From Arcobacter iocasae (lineage in GTDB: Bacteria > Campylobacterota > Campylobacteria > Campylobacterales > Arcobacteraceae), in assembly GCF_042214795.1 (NCBI RefSeq), contig NZ_CP090177.1:2294001-2358000 (forward strand): a stretch of DNA of 64,000 nucleotides, written 5' to 3'. Of the stretch, positions 1 through 7,906 are shown piece after piece (the stretch's first letter is position 1; every line of letters starts with the position of its first letter). The notes under the pieces were generated by a model, which had not been told where the DNA came from, did no database searches, and was given only the letters and a program-made list of their open reading frames with translations. The translations under genes were made by a program, and so were the position numbers.

Positions 1-66
1 AGTTCATTTAAATTCATAAAAAATTATACCTTATTATTAATTAAAGCAAGTATACTTAAAAGTAAT

Positions 67-131
67 TTACTAGTAAGATACTTCTAAGAATACTCTTGAT
101 ATTATTCCGAGCTTATAACTATTAGGAATAA
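67..131. promoter_or_regulatory. Inverted repeats upstream of the DoxX gene
   Basis: Two short inverted repeats precede the doxX-like gene: TTACTAGTAA at 67-76, and TTATTCC (102-108) facing GGAATAA (125-131). They could be operators for a redox-type regulator, but no regulator gene is next to them and the region is AT-rich. The assignment is inference only. Confidence 0.25.
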
Positions 132-152
132 GTTTAATTATAAAGGATTAAA

Positions 153-587
153 ATGAAAAATAATGAAAGTTCTTGCATTAATTCAGAATGTAATTATTCA
201 GATGTAGCAAAATTAGTATTAAGATTTACAGTTGGGTTTTTACTTTTGTTTCATGGAATAGCTAAAATAAATTATGGTGTATCATTTGTAGAAGAATTAT
301 TGGCTAGTAAAGGACTACCAACTATTATTGCCTATGGTGCATATATTGGTGAGATTGTTGCTCCCATAATGTTAATAATAGGTTTTAAAGTAAGAATAGC
401 TTCTATAATTATTTTCTTTACATTAATTATGGCAATTTTTCTTGGACATTTAAATGACTTTTTTACATTATCAGAAGTTGGTGCATGGGCAATGGAAGTT
501 CAGATATTTTATCTTATGGGATGTTTAGCAATTTTTTTACAAGGTGCTGGAAAATATAGTATTGATGGCTGTATTAAAAATAAATAA
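153..587 (+). CDS. DoxX family membrane protein
   Basis: A 144-residue protein with about four hydrophobic segments. The first carries the motif RFTVGFLLLFHGIAKI, typical of the DoxX/DoxD family. In this family small inner-membrane proteins are linked to quinone or thiosulfate metabolism and to oxidative stress, but the exact reaction here cannot be told. The start is supported by an AAAGGA ribosome binding site just upstream. It is a single-gene unit closed by a strong hairpin. No neighbour hints at its substrate. Confidence 0.85.
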   Translation: MKNNESSCINSECNYSDVAKLVLRFTVGFLLLFHGIAKINYGVSFVEELLASKGLPTIIAYGAYIGEIVAPIMLIIGFKVRIASIIIFFTLIMAIFLGHLNDFFTLSEVGAWAMEVQIFYLMGCLAIFLQGAGKYSIDGCIKNK

Positions 588-592
588 CACAC

Positions 593-627
593 AAAAAAAG
601 CTTCACTTTAAAAGTGAAGCTTTTTTA
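593..627. terminator. Bidirectional rho-independent terminator
   Basis: The arms GCTTCACTT and AAGTGAAGC are flanked by an A run on the left and a T run on the right, so the hairpin can stop transcription from both sides. It lies between the doxX-like gene (plus) and the MerP-like gene (minus), whose stop codon it touches. Confidence 0.85.
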
Positions 628-903
628 TTTATTATATTTAGCTGTTGAAATAACAACACCTTCATATGAAGTTGTTTTAATAGCAGCTAGTATATCAGTT
701 AGTTTTACTTTATCATTATAAATAACTGTTGCTTTTTTTGTATTTAGTTTAACACTAACTTTCTCTATACCATCAACTTTTTTAATAGCTTTTTTAACAG
801 CAATAGTACATAAAGGACAGTGCATTTTATCAACTTTTATTATGCTTATATTTGAAGCAAAAATAAAAGAACATAACGATATAAGTAAAATAAGTGTTTT
901 CAT
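625..903 (-). CDS. MerP-like heavy-metal-associated (HMA) domain protein
   Basis: A 92-residue protein with an N-terminal signal peptide (hydrophobic core LILLISLCSFIFA) followed by one HMA ferredoxin-like fold. The metal-binding motif is HCPLC at about residues 28-32, close to the classical CxxC of MerP and copper chaperones. It would hold a soft metal ion in the periplasm. It follows the MerT-like gene by two bases, so the two probably work as a periplasmic carrier and an inner-membrane importer. No mercuric reductase or merR is adjacent, so mercury is not certain; copper or another thiophilic metal is equally possible. Confidence 0.8.
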   Translation of the reverse strand: MKTLILLISLCSFIFASNISIIKVDKMHCPLCTIAVKKAIKKVDGIEKVSVKLNTKKATVIYNDKVKLTDILAAIKTTSYEGVVISTAKYNK

Positions 904-905
904 AA

Positions 906-1232
906 TTACTCCATAAATAGTGGTATTAGTTCAGGGTACAAAAGTAAAAAAAAGATTAAAGAAAAAAATAATGTTGTAAAGATAATTTGTAATACTCTTT
1001 GTTTTTTTGTGCATTTACAAGAAATTTTCTTTTTTAATCTTTTTATTCCAAAAAATAAAAGTGCAAAGGTTAGTATAACCATTGGAATTCTTAAAAAATC
1101 TAGTTCGGTAAAGTATGTCAATACTCCACTTGATATTCCAAAAAATATAAATAAAAATGCTGGCAAACAGCATAGTGTTGATAAAAGAGCAGTTAGTACT
1201 GCTCCTATTATCGGAATATTTATTTTATTCAC
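906..1232 (-). CDS. MerT-like metal transport membrane protein
   Basis: A 108-residue protein with three hydrophobic segments. A vicinal cysteine pair (LCCLPAF) sits in the first segment, as in MerT, where it receives Hg(II) from MerP. A second cysteine pair (KISCKC) lies in the loop after segment 2. The start codon overlaps the stop of the upstream transglutaminase-like gene by four bases, and merP-like follows by two bases, so all three form one operon. The substrate is inferred from family resemblance only. Confidence 0.75.
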   Translation of the reverse strand: MNKINIPIIGAVLTALLSTLCCLPAFLFIFFGISSGVLTYFTELDFLRIPMVILTFALLFFGIKRLKKKISCKCTKKQRVLQIIFTTLFFSLIFFLLLYPELIPLFME

Positions 1233-2320
1233 TTATGCTCTTGTGAGATATAGCTATAAGAGAAGTTTTTAGCATCATAGTAATCTAATGGATCTTCTCC
1301 ATTTTCTGCATATGGATATCCTAACATATTAAGTGGATATTGTGCAGGTTTTGGATTAAGTACGAAATCTCTTGCGTAGTTAAATGCTACCCAATTCATT
1401 TCCCAATTTCCAAACATGAATTTTCTAACATCTTTTATTTTTTTATCTTCATTAGTAAGTTTTTCACCAAGTCTTACTTTTGTAACATCAGCTGGATCTG
1501 CTGGAACCCAACCTAAACCACTTAGGTAAAATTCAGCACGACAATGTTGACCACCAGTTATTTTTGCTAAACCATTTGCATCTGCTTTTCCACAAACTTT
1601 GGCAATTTTTGATTTACCAACTCTTATTCCAAATACTTCTCTTGCTGGAATGTTTGCATTTCTAAGTAGTGTTACAAAAACAGAACTAATATCTGTACAT
1701 TTTCCACCATAGATTTTTTCTTCAATTGCTTTTTTAGCATCACCAACTCCACAACCAATTACACTATTATCTCTATACATAGTAGTAACTGTCCAATCAT
1801 AAATTGCTTGAGCTTTTTCAAGTGGAGTTTTTGCATCTTTGATAATATTATCTGTAAATAGTTTCATCTTATCACTTACAGGAATATGAGCAGTTCCTTC
1901 TAAGAATTTTTGAACATCTTTAGGGTAGTTCATGTCATTTTTAGCAAGTTTTAGATTATGTATCTTTTGCATAGTTACCATGTCAATTTTAACAGTTAAG
2001 ACTCTTTTTTCAGTCCCTTTATTCCATTTTACATAAAGTACTTTTGTATCATAATCATTTTTTGCTATATAAGCTTCTTTATAATTTCCTTCATATTTTA
2101 AATTAGCAACTTTTTGGTAAGTAGAATTTAAAGGAAGTGGAACCCATAATTGAGTCTCTTCATCACTTGGTTTGATTTCAAATGTATTTGTAATTGTAAA
2201 TTTTCTAGTTCCTTCTTTGATTCCAAAAGGATTTGTCTCTTTTGCGCTTAAAAAGCTTGGACTTACAAGCATAGTTGTAGTAAGTAGTGCCGAACCTTTT
2301 AAAAATGTTCTTCTTTGCAT
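1229..2320 (-). CDS. Tat-exported transglutaminase-like domain protein
   Basis: A 363-residue protein that opens with a twin-arginine signal (RRTFLKGS, then a hydrophobic stretch ending before SAKE), so it is exported folded. The C-terminal half holds a transglutaminase/protease-like core: Cys in GGKCTDISS (about 207), His in GGQHCRAEF (about 259) and Asp in PADPADV (about 276), the Cys-His-Asp triad of the superfamily. It may cleave or cross-link amide bonds in periplasmic protein or peptidoglycan peptides; the real substrate is unknown. It leads an operon with the MerT-like and MerP-like genes, an unusual partnership. Confidence 0.82.
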   Translation of the reverse strand: MQRRTFLKGSALLTTTMLVSPSFLSAKETNPFGIKEGTRKFTITNTFEIKPSDEETQLWVPLPLNSTYQKVANLKYEGNYKEAYIAKNDYDTKVLYVKWNKGTEKRVLTVKIDMVTMQKIHNLKLAKNDMNYPKDVQKFLEGTAHIPVSDKMKLFTDNIIKDAKTPLEKAQAIYDWTVTTMYRDNSVIGCGVGDAKKAIEEKIYGGKCTDISSVFVTLLRNANIPAREVFGIRVGKSKIAKVCGKADANGLAKITGGQHCRAEFYLSGLGWVPADPADVTKVRLGEKLTNEDKKIKDVRKFMFGNWEMNWVAFNYARDFVLNPKPAQYPLNMLGYPYAENGEDPLDYYDAKNFSYSYISQEHK

Positions 2321-2387
2321 GGGTAATAACCTCTAATAGTGTTTTGTTCTATCAAGAGATAAAGTAAATAAATTCACATTAACTCAA

Positions 2388-2402
2388 ACCATAACCTATG
2401 GT
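2388..2402. promoter_or_regulatory. Inverted repeat ACCATA-ACC-TATGGT
   Basis: A perfect 6-bp inverted repeat with a 3-bp spacer in the divergent region between the transglutaminase operon and yedF. Its core ATAACCTATGG (2391-2401) recurs exactly at 2523-2533, which suggests two operators for one regulator. The regulator is not in this window. Confidence 0.4.
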
Positions 2403-2525
2403 CTTGAACTATATTTATCCCGTAATGTTATTGTAAGCTTCATAAACATGTGCTTAAAAAGTAAAAAATATTTGACCTAGCTTAAACACATTTTAACAAA
2501 TTGAGTTGTAAAATATTTTGAAATA

Positions 2526-2540
2526 ACCTATGGAATAGGT
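2526..2540. promoter_or_regulatory. Inverted repeat ACCTAT-GGA-ATAGGT
   Basis: A second perfect 6-bp inverted repeat with a 3-bp spacer, 18 bases before the yedF start codon. It shares an 11-bp word with the site at 2388-2402. Its position close to the start suits a repressor site or a spacer-type activator site for yedF. Confidence 0.4.
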
Positions 2541-2557
2541 ATACAAAAAGGTATAAA

Positions 2558-2899
2558 ATGAAAACTTCTAAAAAAACTCTTTTTTTAAAATCAGATAAAG
2601 TGGGTGAAGGTGAATTAGGTTCAATGTTAATAAAAGGCTTTTTAAGTGCTATTATAGAACAAGAAAATACACCAGAATCTATTATTTGTGTTAATAGTGC
2701 TGTACTTTTAACTACAGCTGATGAAGATGATGAAATTGTTGCTATTTTGAAAAAAATAGAAGAAAAAGGTGTTAAAATCTACTCTTGTGGAACTTGCCTT
2801 GATTATTATAATAAGAGAGATGATTTAAAAGTTGGAGTTGCAGGAAATGCAATGGATACTGTAAAATCTCTTCTAAGTGAAAATATAGTTTCTTTTTAA
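2558..2899 (+). CDS. yedF: YedF-like sulfurtransferase-like selenium metabolism protein (DsrE domain)
   Basis: A 113-residue DsrE/DsrF-fold protein. The cysteine-bearing motif YSCGTCLDYY at about residues 75-84 and the preceding LTTADED segment match the C-terminal domain of YedF, the TusA-DsrE fusion linked to selenium use. The N-terminal TusA half is absent here, so this is the short form. It sits 2.5 kb from selD-selA-selB, consistent with a role in selenium delivery. The start is backed by AAAAAGG eight bases upstream. The biochemical role of YedF is still poorly known, so selenium trafficking is inferred from gene context. Confidence 0.8.
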   Translation: MKTSKKTLFLKSDKVGEGELGSMLIKGFLSAIIEQENTPESIICVNSAVLLTTADEDDEIVAILKKIEEKGVKIYSCGTCLDYYNKRDDLKVGVAGNAMDTVKSLLSENIVSF

Positions 2900-2937
2900 T
2901 TAATCCAATCAGCAGAGATTTTCTCTGTTGATTAAAC

Positions 2938-3699
2938 TTATATTTCTTTATAAATTTCATATCCACAAAGAGCAGCACCTATCGCTCCTGTTAGTTGAGG
3001 ATGTTTAGATGGAAGAATAGTTTTTTCTAATTTTTCAGATAAAAGGTTTACTAAAAAACTATCCAACGCTCCTCCACCTGTAAAAAGTATTATCTCACTT
3101 TTACAAGCAAACTTGCTAGCCATAGAGGCAAGTCTAGAAGCTATTGATTCATGCACAGCATAACAGATATTTGAAGCACTCTCTCTTTTTGCAATTAGTG
3201 AAACTACTTCTGATTCTGCAAAAACAGCGCACATACTTGAAATAGATAATTTTTTATTGGCATCAAATCCAATTTTTGAAAATTCATCTAGATTTAGACC
3301 CATTCTGTTTGCGGCTATTTCTAAAAACTTGCCAGTTCCAGCCGCACATTTGTCATTCATCTTAAAATCAACAAAACCACCGCTTTTATCTAGTAATATT
3401 ACCTTACTATCTTGCCCACCTAAGTCAATAACCATTTGTGCATTGTTATTAAAAAAATATGCGCCTTTTGCATGTGCTTTTATTTCACTTATTACAGGAC
3501 ATGAGAAGGTTTCTTCTATCATATGCCGACCATATCCTGTGGAAACTAGCATTTTTATATCTTTATCTTTTAGATATTTTTTTACTATTTCATCTTGATT
3601 TACAATCGTTGGAATAACACTCATTTCAACTAACTCTTTTTTTTCATTGATTCCACATATTTTTGTATATGTGGAACCAACATCAACTCCCCAATACAT
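2938..3699 (-). CDS. Acyl-CoA dehydratase activase-type ATPase (BadF/BadG/HgdC family)
   Basis: A 253-residue member of the ASKHA ATPase family. It has the phosphate-binding motif GVDVGSTYTK near the N terminus, a second nucleotide motif VIDLGGQDSK, and the cluster-binding motif KCAAGTGKFLE with CAVFAESE downstream, whose cysteines carry the [4Fe-4S] cluster shared by the dimer. These proteins use ATP to push one low-potential electron into a partner dehydratase or double-cubane protein. The partner is the adjacent gene, which abuts this one with a one-base overlap. Its length is typical. Confidence 0.9.
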   Translation of the reverse strand: MYWGVDVGSTYTKICGINEKKELVEMSVIPTIVNQDEIVKKYLKDKDIKMLVSTGYGRHMIEETFSCPVISEIKAHAKGAYFFNNNAQMVIDLGGQDSKVILLDKSGGFVDFKMNDKCAAGTGKFLEIAANRMGLNLDEFSKIGFDANKKLSISSMCAVFAESEVVSLIAKRESASNICYAVHESIASRLASMASKFACKSEIILFTGGGALDSFLVNLLSEKLEKTILPSKHPQLTGAIGAALCGYEIYKEI

Positions 3700-5021
3700 T
3701 AGCTTTTTGATTTTAGCTTATTTGCTTTTTTCTTAAATGAGATACTTTCTAAGAAAGCTTCAACTCTTGTTTTTATTTGTCCTGCATCTTCAGGAGAATA
3801 ATCTGATTCAATCACTAAACAAGGAATTCCAGCTGCTTCTAAAGCTTCTGTTACTAGGAAAGATTCTACATTATATGTATGACAAAATGAGAGTGTATAA
3901 TATATAACTCCATCAGCTTTTCTATCTTTGTACATTTTTAAGATTTTATCAATTCTTGGTGTATTTGGAGTAAAACATGCACAGTCAACTGCACTATATC
4001 TTTTCATTAGTTCTTCCATCAAGTCATCTTCATTTTTGATATTATCAAGGTCTACATTATCTTTATAATATCTATGTCCAATACATGATTCCTCATTTAT
4101 AATAGCGCCACCTGAACTTTCAACAGCAGTATGAAGTTTCCAATTTGGTGGAGCAATTGGAGTTCCTAAAATCATAAGTCTTGGAGTATCTTTTTCAAAT
4201 ACTGAAATTTTATCTTCAACTCTTTTTTCTAATTCATCACAAAGTTCATTTACTTTTTGTGTATATCTTTTTGGATCATCTAAAAATCCCATTTGAGTTA
4301 CAAATAGTGCATCTTTTCCAGTTATTGGCATAACTTCTGGATTTAATCCTCTTAGTGAATCAAGTCTTAAAAGTGCTTTTCTTTTTTCATTTATAATTCT
4401 TGTCCCTTCTAACATCTCTTCAAGACTTAGTTTTTTTCCAGTAACTTCTTCAATATGTTCTTTGAACTCAACTATTTCCTCTTTCCACATTTTTAAATCT
4501 TTATCTCTTTTCATGTGTGGAATATTCATAACATGTACTGGATGATGTTTATTAAGGATTTCCCATGTTTTTTTCTTAGCTTCACAGGTTGTTTCACCAT
4601 ATATGAAATCAGAAGATTGAGTATATGCACATGTTCTTTGAAGTTTAAATCCATGAGCTGATTTGATTAAAGGACAGATATTTCTTGGAAGTTCAGTCTC
4701 AGCATCTGCTATTGTTGCAGGGCTTCCACCACATAAACCAAAACATGCACCACCAGCTCCAACAATTATCTCTTCTGGTACAAAGATGCAAAATGCACCA
4801 ACAGCTGGTTTTTTTTGCTTTCTAAGTTCATTGATTTCAGCGATTCTTTGACCTTGAATTTCACTCATAAACCAATCAAAGTATTTCATAGCTTCTGGTC
4901 TATTTTTTTGAGACATAAATTGAGTTTTATAAGACTCAAGTCCCATATTCATCATTTTTGCATGTCTATCAACATCAACATTAATTTCTGAAAGTAATTT
5001 TCTGTGTTCTTCTACACTCAT
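3699..5021 (-). CDS. 2-hydroxyacyl-CoA dehydratase family / double-cubane cluster-type protein (YjiM-like)
   Basis: A 440-residue protein of the HgdB/FldC-like family. Conserved cysteines lie in GACFGLCGG, RNICPL, RTCAY, ETTCEAK, ESCIGHRYY, VDCACFTPN and YTLSFCHTYN. That is more cysteines than a single dehydratase subunit needs and fits a double-cubane iron-sulfur protein. No second dehydratase subunit is present; the only partner is the activase downstream, the arrangement known for double-cubane cluster protein and its reductase. Such systems catalyse low-potential reductions of small molecules, but the physiological substrate is unknown. Its location next to yedF and selD raises the idea of a selenium or sulfur substrate, which is inference. 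Confidence 0.82.
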   Translation of the reverse strand: MSVEEHRKLLSEINVDVDRHAKMMNMGLESYKTQFMSQKNRPEAMKYFDWFMSEIQGQRIAEINELRKQKKPAVGAFCIFVPEEIIVGAGGACFGLCGGSPATIADAETELPRNICPLIKSAHGFKLQRTCAYTQSSDFIYGETTCEAKKKTWEILNKHHPVHVMNIPHMKRDKDLKMWKEEIVEFKEHIEEVTGKKLSLEEMLEGTRIINEKRKALLRLDSLRGLNPEVMPITGKDALFVTQMGFLDDPKRYTQKVNELCDELEKRVEDKISVFEKDTPRLMILGTPIAPPNWKLHTAVESSGGAIINEESCIGHRYYKDNVDLDNIKNEDDLMEELMKRYSAVDCACFTPNTPRIDKILKMYKDRKADGVIYYTLSFCHTYNVESFLVTEALEAAGIPCLVIESDYSPEDAGQIKTRVEAFLESISFKKKANKLKSKS

Positions 5022-5367
5022 AAGTTTTTCCTTGTATTATAATTATTATTTATACATGAAAAAAAAGGAAATATTATAAAAGAACTTTTAAGTCATGTAT
5101 GTCTAAGCCTTAGACTATTAAAAGTAAATTATTTAAGATAGATAGTAACCTTAAAATATACTTATTAAATAAAACTATATTCCTTTATTAATAAACAAAA
5201 GCTTAAAAAGTAAAAAGTACTTTACTATATGTTAAATCTATATTTAACTAAAAAAAGATATAATCTCTGCAATTAATTTGCATTAACTCATGGGTTGGGT
5301 TTACATAAAATGTGATATTCTCTATTTAATATAAACTAATCCACAAAATGCATTCACAAGGGAAATA
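5022..5367. promoter_or_regulatory. Divergent intergenic region, with palindrome at 5101-5115
   Basis: A 346-bp divergent region between the double-cubane protein gene and selD. It holds a near-perfect palindrome GTCTAAG-C-CTTAGAC at 5101-5115, which could be an operator. Promoters for both directions must lie here, but a -10 box cannot be singled out in this AT-rich stretch. No open reading frame of note was seen. Confidence 0.4.
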
Positions 5368-6402
5368 ATGAACAACAGATATAAATTAACAAAATTTGTT
5401 CAAGCTGCTGGTTGAGCTGCAAAGATGGGTCCGGGTGATCTAAAACAGTCTCTTTGTAACCTTAGACCGACAGATGAAAAAGTTTTGGTAAGTTTTGAAA
5501 ATAGTGAAGATGCTTGTGTTTATCAAATAAGTGAAGATAATGCCTTAGTACAAACACTTGACTTTATTACTCCAGTTGTTGATGATCCCTATATTTATGG
5601 GAAAATAGCTGCTGCAAATTCACTTAGTGATATCTTTGCTATGGGAGCTGAAGTTAAAACGGCTATGAATATAGTTGGTTTTGATGCAAAAAACCATGGT
5701 AGAGAAGTATTAGCAGAAATTTTAAATGGTGGAAATGAAAAAATAAAAGAGTGCGGTGGAGTTTTGATGGGTGGACACACTATTGAAAGCCCTGAAATGT
5801 ATTATGGATTATCAGTAACTGGTATGATTCACCCAAACAAAATATATAGAAATAACACAGCCAAAATAGGGCATGTATTGGTTCTTACCAAACCAATAGG
5901 AATGGGTATTTTAACTACAGCTATTAAAAGAGATTTATTAAGTGATGAGACAACAAGGGAAGCCATAAAAGTAATGGAGACCTTAAATTATTTACCATCA
6001 AAAATATTAAGACAATATGATGTGAGCTCTTGTACAGATATTACTGGATTTGGACTTATTGGACATGCCTTTGAGTCAACAAACCCTACTACTACATTTG
6101 CAATACATTGTGGTGAAGTTCCAGTTATGCAAGATGCTTATGATTTAGCACAGCAAGGTGTAGTTCCAGGTGGAACAAAAAGAAATCTAAAATATCTAGA
6201 AGATAAGATGACTGTAATGTGTGCTACAGATAAATGTAAACTTATGTATTGTGATGCTCAAACTTCAGGTGGTTTATTAGTTGCTATGGATAAAGATGAT
6301 GCAAAAGAGTATATAAAAAAAGTAGAAGAGTTAACTTATGGTTATGCTGCAATTATAGGGGAAGTTATTCCAAGAGGAGTAACACCAATTATGATTTATT
6401 AA
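5368..6402 (+). CDS. selD: Selenide, water dikinase SelD, itself a selenoprotein (in-frame UGA)
   Basis: SelD makes selenophosphate from selenide and ATP. A standard translation starts only at ATG 5425, which would drop the catalytic N terminus. Reading from ATG 5368 through the TGA at 5413-5415 gives MNNRYKLTKFVQAAGU (Sec at position 16), the place where other SelD enzymes have the catalytic Cys or Sec, followed by AAKMGPGDL. The ribosome binding site AAGGGAAA precedes ATG 5368. Downstream motifs are of AIR-synthase type: DFITPVVDDPYIYGKIAAANSLSD and GGHTIESPE. The full length of 344 residues is normal. selA, selB and tRNA-Sec follow at once, so the cell can decode the UGA. Annotation pipelines will often truncate this gene. 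Confidence 0.95.
5413..5452 (+). promoter_or_regulatory. Candidate bacterial SECIS hairpin of selD
   Basis: Starting at the UGA, GAG (5414-5416) and CTG (5417-5419) can pair with CAG (5446-5448) and CTC (5450-5452) around a bulged T. An upper stem AGAT (5423-5426) / ATCT (5438-5441) closes an 11-base loop that begins with GGG. A stem after the UGA with a G at the loop start suits SelB-binding elements, but the loop lies closer to the UGA than in most known examples. The exact fold is uncertain. Confidence 0.5.
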
Positions 6403-6403
6403 T

Positions 6404-6503
6404 TGGCGAGAAGATGAAGGAATCGAACCTCCCACGGCGTATTACACATAAACCGTCAATCAGGGTTGAAGCCTGTGGTGCCCACCAGGTACACTTATCT
6501 CCC
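6404..6503 (-). tRNA. selC: tRNA-Sec (anticodon TCA), antisense to the sel operon
   Basis: On the minus strand the sequence has a T arm GGTTCGATTCC, an anticodon arm CAGG-CTTCAAC-CCTG with anticodon TCA, a long variable arm, and an acceptor 3' strand ending CTTCTCGCCA, so CCA is encoded. At about 100 nt it is longer than ordinary tRNAs, as expected for tRNA-Sec. The acceptor stem pairs GGGAGAT with ATCTTCT, including two G-T wobbles; the terminal pair is poorly matched, so the 5' end may be off by one or two bases. It lies between selD and selA but faces the other way, so any selD-selA read-through transcript contains its antisense. Confidence 0.9.
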
Positions 6504-6559
6504 AAAGTAAGAGATGAATCTTACATTAAATATTTTTAAAACAATCTGAAAGGGTCAAA

Positions 6560-7906
6560 ATGAGTTTACTTAAATCTATTCCAAAGATTGATAAATTTGT
6601 ATCAAAGAAGAGCTTTGATGGATATTCAATTAACTTAATTACTAAAATATCTCAAGTGGTAATTGAGAACTTGAGAAGTGAAATACTTCAAAAGAATGTT
6701 AGCGAAATAAATGAAGATAAATTAGTAGAAGAAGTTCTTAAAACATATGAAGAGTTAGTATCTCCTTCTTTACAAAAAGTTATAAATGCTACAGGAATAA
6801 TAGTACATACAAATTTAGGTAGAAGTTTATTGAGTAAACAAAGTTTAGAAAAGGCTATAGATATAGCTACTTCATATAATAATCTAGAATATGACTTAAA
6901 AAAAGGTCAAAGAGGTGAGAGATATGCTCACATAGTAAAAACACTACAAGCTTTAACTGGATGTGAAGATGCAATCGTTGTAAATAACAATGCAAGTGCA
7001 GTTTTTCTTATCATGAATACATTTGCAAAAAACAAAGAAGTAGTAGTAAGTAGAGGCGAACTTGTAGAAATAGGTGGAAGCTTTAGAGTTCCAGAAGTTA
7101 TGGCTCAAAGTGGGGCAGTTTTAAAAGAGATTGGAACTACAAATAAAACTCACCTAAGAGATTATGAAAACGCTATCAATGAAAATACTTCTATGCTCAT
7201 GAAAGTACATAAATCAAATTATACTATTGAAGGTTTTGCTAGTGATGTTATTTTTGAAGATATAGTAAAAGTAGCTTCACAAAATGAGGTGATAGATTAT
7301 TATGATATGGGAAGTGGACATATGATTGACTTACCTTTTAATCTATCAAGTGCTGAACCTTCTATTTTAAAAATCATGGAATACAATCCTAGCCTTTTAA
7401 GCTTCTCCGGTGATAAACTTTTAGGAAGTGTACAAGCAGGTATAATCATAGGTAAAAAAGAGCTAATAGCAAAAATCAAAAAGAATCAATTATTAAGAAT
7501 GTTAAGGGTTGATAAAATCACCTTAGCAATACTTGAAGATACACTAAATTCATATTTAACTGATGACTTAGAAAATATTCCTACTCTAAATATGTTATAT
7601 ACAAAAATAGAAGTTTTACAAAAAAGAGCAAATAAACTAAAAACACTAATAGATACTATTTGTAAATGTGAAGTAATAAAAAATCAAACACTTATAGGTG
7701 GAGGAACAACTCCAAATAAAAAGATACCAACTATTGCATTAACATTAGAGTATAAAGATTATAAACCAAATAAAATAGAGCAGTTATTGAGAAAAAATAA
7801 TCTAATAACTAGAATAGAGAATGAAAAAGTATTATTGGATTTTAGAACAATTCAAGAAGATGAGATAGAACAAATAGAAAGTATAATAAAAAGGGTATTT
7901 AGTTAA
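6560..7906 (+). CDS. selA: L-seryl-tRNA(Sec) selenium transferase SelA
   Basis: A 448-residue PLP-dependent enzyme that turns Ser-tRNA(Sec) into Sec-tRNA(Sec) using selenophosphate. Typical SelA segments are visible: INATGIIVHTNLGRS, the GCEDAIVVNNNASAVFL nucleation region, EIGTTNKTHL, and the lysine site SFSGDKLLGSVQAGII (Lys near 285) that binds PLP. The length is normal. The stop codon overlaps the selB start (TAATG), so the two are translationally coupled. The ribosome binding site is AAAGGG. The upstream gap of 157 bp is filled by the antisense tRNA-Sec gene. Confidence 0.96.
   Translation: MSLLKSIPKIDKFVSKKSFDGYSINLITKISQVVIENLRSEILQKNVSEINEDKLVEEVLKTYEELVSPSLQKVINATGIIVHTNLGRSLLSKQSLEKAIDIATSYNNLEYDLKKGQRGERYAHIVKTLQALTGCEDAIVVNNNASAVFLIMNTFAKNKEVVVSRGELVEIGGSFRVPEVMAQSGAVLKEIGTTNKTHLRDYENAINENTSMLMKVHKSNYTIEGFASDVIFEDIVKVASQNEVIDYYDMGSGHMIDLPFNLSSAEPSILKIMEYNPSLLSFSGDKLLGSVQAGIIIGKKELIAKIKKNQLLRMLRVDKITLAILEDTLNSYLTDDLENIPTLNMLYTKIEVLQKRANKLKTLIDTICKCEVIKNQTLIGGGTTPNKKIPTIALTLEYKDYKPNKIEQLLRKNNLITRIENEKVLLDFRTIQEDEIEQIESIIKRVFS

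Noticed and set aside
625..1232. A classical mercury resistance operon
   Set aside because: No merA or merR beside the MerT/MerP-like genes; only a MerT/P-like metal transport role can be supported.
5425..6402. selD starting at ATG 5425
   Set aside because: This would remove the catalytic N terminus; the frame continues through a TGA to ATG 5368 with a proper ribosome binding site.
6404..6503. Ordinary tRNA-Ser or tRNA-Leu (long variable arm)
   Set aside because: The anticodon is TCA (reads UGA) and the gene sits among selD, selA and selB, so it is tRNA-Sec.
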